NCBI RefSeq assembly: GCF_000720135.1
Contig: NZ_JOIU01000014.1
Span: forward strand, 62,001-126,000
Reading direction: 5' to 3'
Origin: Streptomyces sp. NRRL S-1022
GTDB lineage: Bacteria > Actinomycetota > Actinomycetes > Streptomycetales > Streptomycetaceae
Length of the DNA: 64,000 bases
Below the pieces are notes generated by a model. It was not told where the DNA came from, searched no databases, and worked only from the letters and a program-made list of their open reading frames with translations. The position numbers and the translations under genes are program-made. Shown here piece by piece: positions 63,501 to 64,000 of the stretch (within the stretch, counting starts at the first letter, position 1; every line of letters starts with the position of its first letter).

Positions 63501-64000
63501 GGCCCACCGCCCCCGCGCTCGGCGCGCCCGGCACGCTGCTCACCTTCGCCGAGGCCGAGGCCCGGGCCAACCGGCTCGCGCACCGGCTCATCGCCCGCGG
63601 CGCCGGACCCGGCGACCTCGTCGCGCTGCTGCTGCCCCGCTCGCCGGACATGGTGCTGGCGCAGCTCGCGGTGGCGAAGGCGGGCGCCGCGTTCCTGCCC
63701 GTCGACCCGGCCTACCCCGAGGAGCGGATCGCCCTGATGCTGGGCGACGCGGCCCCCGCCCTCACCCTCGACGCCAAGGAGGTCGCCGGGCTGCTCGCCG
63801 CCCCGCCGGACGACGTACCCGGGCACCGGCCCGGCGACGGTGACCGGACCCGCCCGCTCGACCTGGACGACCCGGCCTACGTCATCTACACCTCCGGCTC
63901 CACCGGCACTCCCAAGGGCGTCGTCGTCACCCACCGCGGGCTCGCCGCCTTCTCCGCCGCCGAGGCCGCCCACTACCAGGTCGGCGAGGGCGACCGGGTG
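46613..64000 (+). CDS. Nonribosomal peptide synthetase, five modules visible (3' partial)
   Basis: One frame stays open from ATG 46613 through the last base (5796 codons), so this is the N-terminal part of a giant NRPS. Domains by residue: A1 33-540, T1 (Ser579); C1 633-1083, A2 1097-1591, T2 (Ser1634), E1 1680-2117; C2 2123-2580, A3 2597-3093, T3 (Ser3137), E2 3183-3615; C3 3619-4083, A4 4097-4603, T4 (Ser4650), E3 4697-5130; C4 5137-5597, A5 from 5617, cut by the edge. The chain starts directly with A, without a starter condensation domain. Three E domains predict D-residues 2, 3 and 4. Phosphopantetheinyl serines lie in GG(E/D)SIL motifs. The P450 and serine hydrolase upstream are probable partners. 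No MbtH gene is visible. Confidence 0.95.
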   Translation, partial: MTDLHDKPAPASSLPRQAGPAADAPGSGAAPAYPTLGELFAAWVARTPDAPALTDGRRTWTYRELAARADRLAAHLVRRGAGPDRVVALVLPRSMELIAAELAVARAGAAFLPVDPAYPAERRALMLADAAPTVTLDDPPGVRELLDTGDDAEPGPGTRAGADHAAYVIYTSGSTGTPKGVTVTHRGIGGFTTAAAERYAVGPGDRVLQFSSPSFDASVLELFVSVLSGATLVVPPDGPWLGDELAAVLDEHRITHALIPPAALATLPDPAQGTARHLRTLIVGAEACPAGLVDRWAPGRRMINSYGPTEATIVATWTGPLTAGRGTPTIGGALPHTRVHVLDAALRPVPAGADGELFVGGDAVARGYLGRPGLTAARFVADPYGPPGARLYRTGDRARWTTDGELEFLGRLDRQVKIRGFRIEPGEIEAALRRTGAVGEAVVVVREDTPGHQRLVGYVTPAGAPASADPRPATAPPGSGDGPRPPAHPLDPAALRAALAAALPAHMVPSAIVVLERMPLTPQHKIDRRALPAPERSAAAGHVAPRSERERALAEIWTQVLGVAAVGVTDDFFELGGESILAARVLARIREELGVRLTVRDVFTARTVAALAGLLGDPSDAAPSEPIPPAPAEAVLPLSSAQRRLWYLDELSAGGSEYNTGVSLRLRGPLDPDALRRSLRRLAARHASLRTTFTTVDGQGVQRVAPEPELPLGTADLTGVPDARRAEAAEALLTEELSRPYDLAAGPLTRALLVRLAAEDHLLLLAQHHIVTDGWSVGILTRELAALYHAETTGEPDGLAQPAVQYPDFAVWERGQRTGDTDAADLAYWRRHLTGLQQLELPTDRPRPAVRTTAGAAHRHTLPAELVTRLRQLAAGRGTTVFTLFAGACALLFSRYSGQRDVAFGTVTTGRGRRDLEDVPGFFANTVVLRGEVDERATVDRFVESMRTTVLDAFAHDGVPFDRVVEELAPPRDPSRTPLVQALVVQQTALPVPPLSGGVRLAEHPLPRPAARFDLVLEFTPDADGDCALTAEFNTDLFEAATVARLTAHLHRLLEGMADGPGRALAELPMLSAEEQRTLVDAWNPPARRSPDTEPATLPELFRAQAARTPDRTAVVCGPDRLDYAEVARRANRLARLLLARGAGPETLVALCLPRTADLVPVVWAVLTAGAGYLPVDPAYPAERVRFMLADARPALVIATRETADALPPDCTPLLLEDCADPAVPGTDVTDADRPRPLLPDHPAYVIYTSGSTGRPKGVVVTHRTVAALAAWAAERFGERGLGHVIASTSLNFDVSVFELLCPTTAGGTVEVVADLPALTDGTGPRRAGLLSGVPSVVSRLFAQGAAPVTADTVVLAGEALPAQTLHDLRTALPGSRLANIYGPTEATVYATAWFAGDRLPEQAPPIGEPVALTRAYVLDHALRPQPVGVTGELYLGGGGLARGYLNRAGLTAARFVADPFGAPGQRMYRTGDLVRRRADGVLEYVGRIDQQVKVRGFRIELGEVEEALRGCAGVAEAAATTTTDSDGHRRLAGYVVPAAGERVEPEAVRRELGRTLPASMVPSAVVVLDALPLNPNGKLDRGRLPDPGPAVRAVRHVAPRTPTERTLAAIWAEVLRAERIGVDDNFFELGGDSILSIQVVARARQDGLPLTSRDVYRHQTVAALARCADAARGPREAAPAPETATGPAPLTPIQHWLFGTAAGRAGHFAQALSVQVPDDVDPAALEDALNDLVAHHDALRSRFAAADGAAGIRWHVEDRAPRVRLARYTGPDQDTPHFGPFDLARGPLLRAVLHEPGAGRPRVLHLAVHHLVVDGVSWRLLLDDLDRAYRARRTGGDGQAALPPKSSPLRAWARRLNAHAADGGFAGEREYWARAVPGTAPAVPADLPGGTNTYASQRAVTVRLSAEDTAALLRTLPDTYRTQANDVLLSALGRALCAATGRDRVVVDVEGHGREELFPELDISRTVGWFTTRYPVALAVPEDAGWDAVLKQVKEQLRAVPRHGLGHDALRYLAGPGAPARTPAAQISFNYLGRMGLPDDGDGLFRGTVRPLELDADPAAERPHALEVVGQLDGDALEFTWFYSDRLHRRDTVADLARRFADALAGLARHATRPGAAGRTPSDFPLARLDQAAVDRITGADPAAVADIHPLTPTQAGMLFHGLSQDDRGVYFQQLTFELDGVPDPRALAAAWQHVTDRTEVLRGRVVWQDVPEPLLVVQRHAAVPVTHLDWRDLTEQERRARLDDVLARDRAEGIDLGRAPLQRLLLARTSGTSVRVVWSFHHLLLDGWSLFQVLSDVFARHAGNGPDALPDRPPYADYVAWLRQRDPAAAERHWRHRLTGLAEATPLPYDREPREAHRAESTHEVRAVLPAPATRALEELARASGLTLNTLVQGAWALLLARQAGRDEVVFGTTVSGRPPELPGADAMTGLFITTLPTRVAVPAEGTLTDWLRALQHDQSEDRRFDHLPLTRMRTFTALPEQVGLFDSIVVFENYPVDDDLAAAHGLRLSGLKGVETTNYPLSLTAYPGPELTLRLGYDPGLFDAGTAERMAEYLTVLLTRLPAGAGRPPARLPLLAPDRREQVLRAWNDTGTDLPEGTVAELFAAQVRRTPDAVALEAGDRHLTYRELDSRAEALAARLAGLGVRPERPVGVLMDRSVELVVTQLALVRTGGVYVPLDGRAPVERLRRTLAEAGAGLLLTDAGRADTALELLPGDRVLRVDGTSGADGPAPAHTVHPDNVQYLMFTSGSTGTPKGVAVRQRDVAALALDRAFTGHDRVLVHSPHAFDAATYEVWVPLLRGGTAVLAAPADLDAAQVRRAVTEQGVTCLWLTAGLFRLLAQEDPGCLRGAREVWTGGEAVPGAAVRRVLDACPGLTVVDGYGPTETTTFATRRVFRSGDPLPAVLPIGRPLDNTRVHVLDAALQPQPPGIPGELYIAGAGLARGYAGRPGATAARYVADPFGPPGTRMYRTGDLVRWSADGELHFVGRADDQIKIRGFRVEPAEIEARLTAHPAVAEAVVSLYEDAGRKRLAAHLVPAGDAGVPGTAELRAHLAAALPDYMLPAAFVTVPELPLTANGKVDRRRLPAPDWSAGGDRAHRAPRTETERVLAGIWAELLGVERVGVDDNFFTLGGDSILSIQVVSRARAAGLTLTPRDLFRHPTVAELAAAGGDAAPAVAGTGPVSGPADLTPIQHWFLDPRPAHAAFFNQSVVIEAAGPVDEDALRRALTALWTHHDALRARFALGGDGSWSQDIAADSPVPELLRVHDRQAEERVTAEAHAGLRLETGPLFTARLFTADGTRPARLLLVAHHLVVDGVSWRILLEDLETGYAQAAAGQPVRLPARTTSVREWTRRLHERTGTFAGRLDFWERAARHCADPLPVDGDGGTTMADVREVTVRLDRDRTDGLLRRVPGVYRTRVDDVLLTALGRVLADWTGRDTVAVGLEGHGREDQLFEDVDLSRTVGWFTSLHPVALTVPAGDWGTALKSVKEQLRAVPDRGLGYGVLRHLARDPRLADAPAPGITFNYLGRFDWSADGGTLIGAVPGGLGGAEAPGTERPHLLDVVARVENDQLEITWYYGAGRHREETVTALAEGMLHALTGIVAHCARPDAGGRTPSDFPLARLDQAAVDRIAGDGRDVADVYPLTPMQAGMLFHSLLDADSRTYVNQVQLVLTGVTDPHALAEAWQHTADANPVLRTGLVWQETPEPLQVVRHRASVPVTHHDWSGRPAEWGARELDRLLEADRQAGLDLGTAPLMRLTLIRLAPDRVRLVWTFHHVLLDGWSAAQVFDEVCARYAALTSGHRPRLPERRPFADYLRWLAGRDTGRAERYWRETLAGFQAPTELPRDRRPAEAHRASSSGSVRITLGPDVSARLRETAQWAGLTLNTVLQGAWALLLSRYGGGDDVVFGTTVSGRPAELPGVTSMVGLFINTLPTRVRIDGARPLPDWLRDLQAAQSEARRHDFVSLAQVQSWSEVPGGTGLFDSIVVFENYPFDEGALARHGLAMESERDLEPTNYPLSVVVAPGDTLDVHLDYDPAAFDEATVQALGESLRVLLTGMAADPDRRLAELPLLDPAEERALVDRFGGRTAEAPYDTLPEAFRRQAERTPDAPAVRHGDTLLTYRELDARSNRLARRLIAAGAGPERFVALCLPRTADLLVALLAVLKSGAGYLPVDPQYPAERVAFLFEDVRPDAVITAAETAGRLPEGPFTRILLDTEADPGAGVPDTPVGDGERRTPLLPAHPAYVIHTSGSTGRPKGVVVSHASVLALTDWAAAEFGGRGLHHVVASTSLNFDVSVFEIFSPLLSGGCVEVVRDLLALAERPGPWRAGLLSAVPSALDRLLAEDAVRITADTVVLAGEGLPARTVRRVRTAIPGSRVHNIYGPTEATVYATAFTCDPADPDRDPPIGRPLGGARAYVLDERMRPVPPGAPGELFLAGTGVARGYLRRPGLTAGRFLPDPFGPPGGRMYRTGDLVRWTADGDLVYLGRGDDQVKVRGFRIELGEVEAALARHPAVAGAAARVIEHAGHRRLVGYVVPRTPARSDTAGAALPDTAELRAFLARSLPDHLVPALVVPLERLPLGATGKLDRRALPVPEWAAPGTGEAGRPPRTEAEQTLAAIWSEVLGVPEVGADDNYFTLGGDSILGIRIVSAARRAGLALTPRHLFTHQTLAELAAAAERVPVATVAAEQGPVTGDAPLTPVQHWLLDTLTGDPAHFSQTVAHELAADPDENLLRAALAAVVEHHDALRLRFERDEDGRWRQYGTAPGAEPHLEVHRRTDPGAVAETLAAGFDLAAGPLLRAALCRPGDGGRPVLLLAAHHLVVDAVSWRLLLEDLDTAYRALRDGERPALGPKSTSFRDWARRLAAHTEAGGFDAELAHWQGLDAGTALPVDHPGGTNTVADEESVTAGLDAEETRRLLQDVPDTYRTRVNDVLLSALGRVLARWTGRDRVAVTLEGHGREDLFPDTDLARTAGWFTAMYPVALDVPRDAGTGTVLKAVKENLRAVPHGGLGYGALRYLHPTAGRELPGLPPVCFNYLGRPDGTPAPGGLLHAPHGGLAGGMDRSADRPHLLDVLGQVSDGRLEFTWSYSGAVHRRETVGRLAAELTEELRAIVRHCAEPGAGGRTPSDFPLAPLDQAAVDRLVGNGADVTDVYPLTPTQTGMVMHGLDEAEHGLYVEQITFVAEGAGDPGTLAAAWQHVVDRTPVLRTSVALHGVPVPLQIVHRTAILPVTEHDWSALPADRREAELERLLADERARGLALDRAPLLRIALVRLGPDAVRVVWTFHHVLLDGWSVFHVLSDVTAAHAALARGERPRLPERRPFADYAAWLAARDTGPAEEHWRGALAGLAAPTPLPYDRRPAPGTTARSGTWLSQRLGAEQTRHLEEFARRHRLTLNTLVQGAWALLLARWSGQREVCFGTTVSGRPADLPGADTVTGLFITTLPARTAVDGDARCAAWLRTVQEARAEDRRHDHLPLNTLHSLSRLPSDTALFDSLVVFENYPVGDATAGAHGLALRDLDAREATNYPLTVVVSPGDRLAVELGYDPRYFDAATAASLAGQLLHALHTLAASDGTARLDDLDLLPPGERDRLLHGPARPALGPVPAATLPALIEAAVDRWPTAPALGAPGTLLTFAEAEARANRLAHRLIARGAGPGDLVALLLPRSPDMVLAQLAVAKAGAAFLPVDPAYPEERIALMLGDAAPALTLDAKEVAGLLAAPPDDVPGHRPGDGDRTRPLDLDDPAYVIYTSGSTGTPKGVVVTHRGLAAFSAAEAAHYQVGEGDRV
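48501..52970 (+). other. NRPS module 2 (C-A-T-E)
   Basis: C1 carries HHIVTDGWS at 48914 and an N-terminus ([16 protein letters not shown]) of LCL type. A2 ([11 protein letters not shown]) has pocket residues D-V-F-S-V-A-I-V-Y, the same as A4. Carrier serine codon is 51512-51514. E1 has [25 protein letters not shown] and TVGWFT, all needed residues present, so residue 2 should be D. Confidence 0.87.
52971..57465 (+). other. NRPS module 3 (C-A-T-E), valine-like pocket
   Basis: C2 opens with [16 protein letters not shown] and has HHLLLDGWS, the DCL pattern expected after an epimerase. A3 ([11 protein letters not shown]) has pocket residues D-A-Y-W-W-G-G-T-F, close to the valine code DAFWIGGTFK. 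Carrier serine codon is 56021-56023. E2 is complete ([31 protein letters not shown]), so D-Val or a similar residue is the inferred third unit. Confidence 0.85.
57466..62005 (+). other. NRPS module 4 (C-A-T-E)
   Basis: C3 has [15 protein letters not shown] and HHVLLDGWS (DCL type). A4 uses [11 protein letters not shown] (His for the usual Tyr) and has the same pocket as A2, D-V-F-S-V-A-I-V-Y. Carrier serine codon is 60560-60562. E3 reads [10 protein letters not shown], with Ala for the usual Gly, and TAGWFT for TVGWFT, but keeps both His, the Asp and EGHGRE, so it is probably active. Confidence 0.85.
62006..64000 (+). other. NRPS module 5 (C-A..., truncated by window)
   Basis: C4 opens with [15 protein letters not shown] and has HHVLLDGWS (DCL type), in line with a D-residue donated by module 4. 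A5 begins at about 63460 and is visible past A3 ([11 protein letters not shown] near 63890) to GEGDRV. Its visible part is closest to A1 within this protein ([44 protein letters not shown]), but the pocket residues lie outside the window. Confidence 0.85.

Noticed and set aside
46607..63973. A 5788-codon open frame on the minus strand opposite the NRPS
   Set aside because: It is the antisense shadow of a very GC-biased gene: composition is Gly/Val/Gln/Arg-rich with no domain motifs, while the plus strand shows complete A, T, C and E domains with all catalytic motifs.

Overview
The window is about 73% GC by eye, with near-obligate G or C at third codon positions, AGGAGG-type ribosome sites, many GTG starts, and gene families typical of filamentous actinomycetes: a SpoIIE-type PP2C/GAF/PAS phosphatase pair, a Ser/Thr kinase, a subtilisin-inhibitor-like protein, CYP105-type P450 with ferredoxin, a deazaflavin-type reductase and a giant NRPS. 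All of this points to a Streptomyces chromosome, probably an accessory or arm-proximal part. No tRNA, rRNA, IS element or CRISPR array was seen.

Layout. 1-5.9 kb: end of a cation-diffusion-facilitator gene, a deazaflavin-type reductase, a SnoaL-like protein, a P450-ferredoxin pair, a GH114 lipoprotein and an aldo/keto reductase. 6.3-8.3 kb and 20.1-21.7 kb: two paralogous single-span membrane proteins that join a sigma-factor-like region, a zinc-finger-like HxxxCxxC and a ricin-type lectin domain. 8.3-16.9 kb: universal stress protein, ArsB/SLC13-like transporter, polysaccharide deacetylase lipoprotein, DUF4232 lipoprotein, a divergent membrane kinase/ECF sigma pair and a large PAS-GAF-PP2C-HATPase regulator. 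17.2-19.8 kb: a GH2 beta-galactosidase remnant, a 2OG-Fe(II) oxygenase, and a small ribbon-helix-helix/degenerate-Fic toxin-antitoxin module. 21.8-26.3 kb: FMN alpha-hydroxy-acid oxidase, protease inhibitor, a CDGSH / HemK-like methyltransferase / heme-oxygenase-like diiron enzyme operon, and a frameshifted small acidic protein. 26.6-31.4 kb: SDR, EamA-like transporter, NodB deacetylase, GT28-type glycosyltransferase and a YihY protein.

31.4-37.6 kb is a complete minus-strand export operon: a 72-codon double-glycine-leader peptide whose predicted 49-residue core has no Cys, no aromatic and no basic residue, then an HlyD-like adaptor, a C39-peptidase ABC transporter and a NHLP-type ABC permease/ATPase. 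No modification enzyme is visible beside it. A perfect hairpin separates the peptide gene from the transport genes and could act as an attenuator. I consider this the best candidate for an undescribed system.

38.1-43.6 kb: PaaI-like thioesterase, secreted S1 protease with a DQSGAG-repeat tail, a second SpoIIE-type phosphatase and 1.25 kb with no convincing gene. 43.7-64.0 kb is the start of a nonribosomal peptide cluster: a P450 lacking the usual I-helix acid, a serine hydrolase resembling penicillin-binding-protein-type thioesterases, and an NRPS open from 46613 to the window end (A-T / C-A-T-E / C-A-T-E / C-A-T-E / C-A...). Three successive epimerases predict D-residues at positions 2-4, and positions 2 and 4 share the same specificity pocket. 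The cluster continues beyond the window, so product and termination cannot be settled here.
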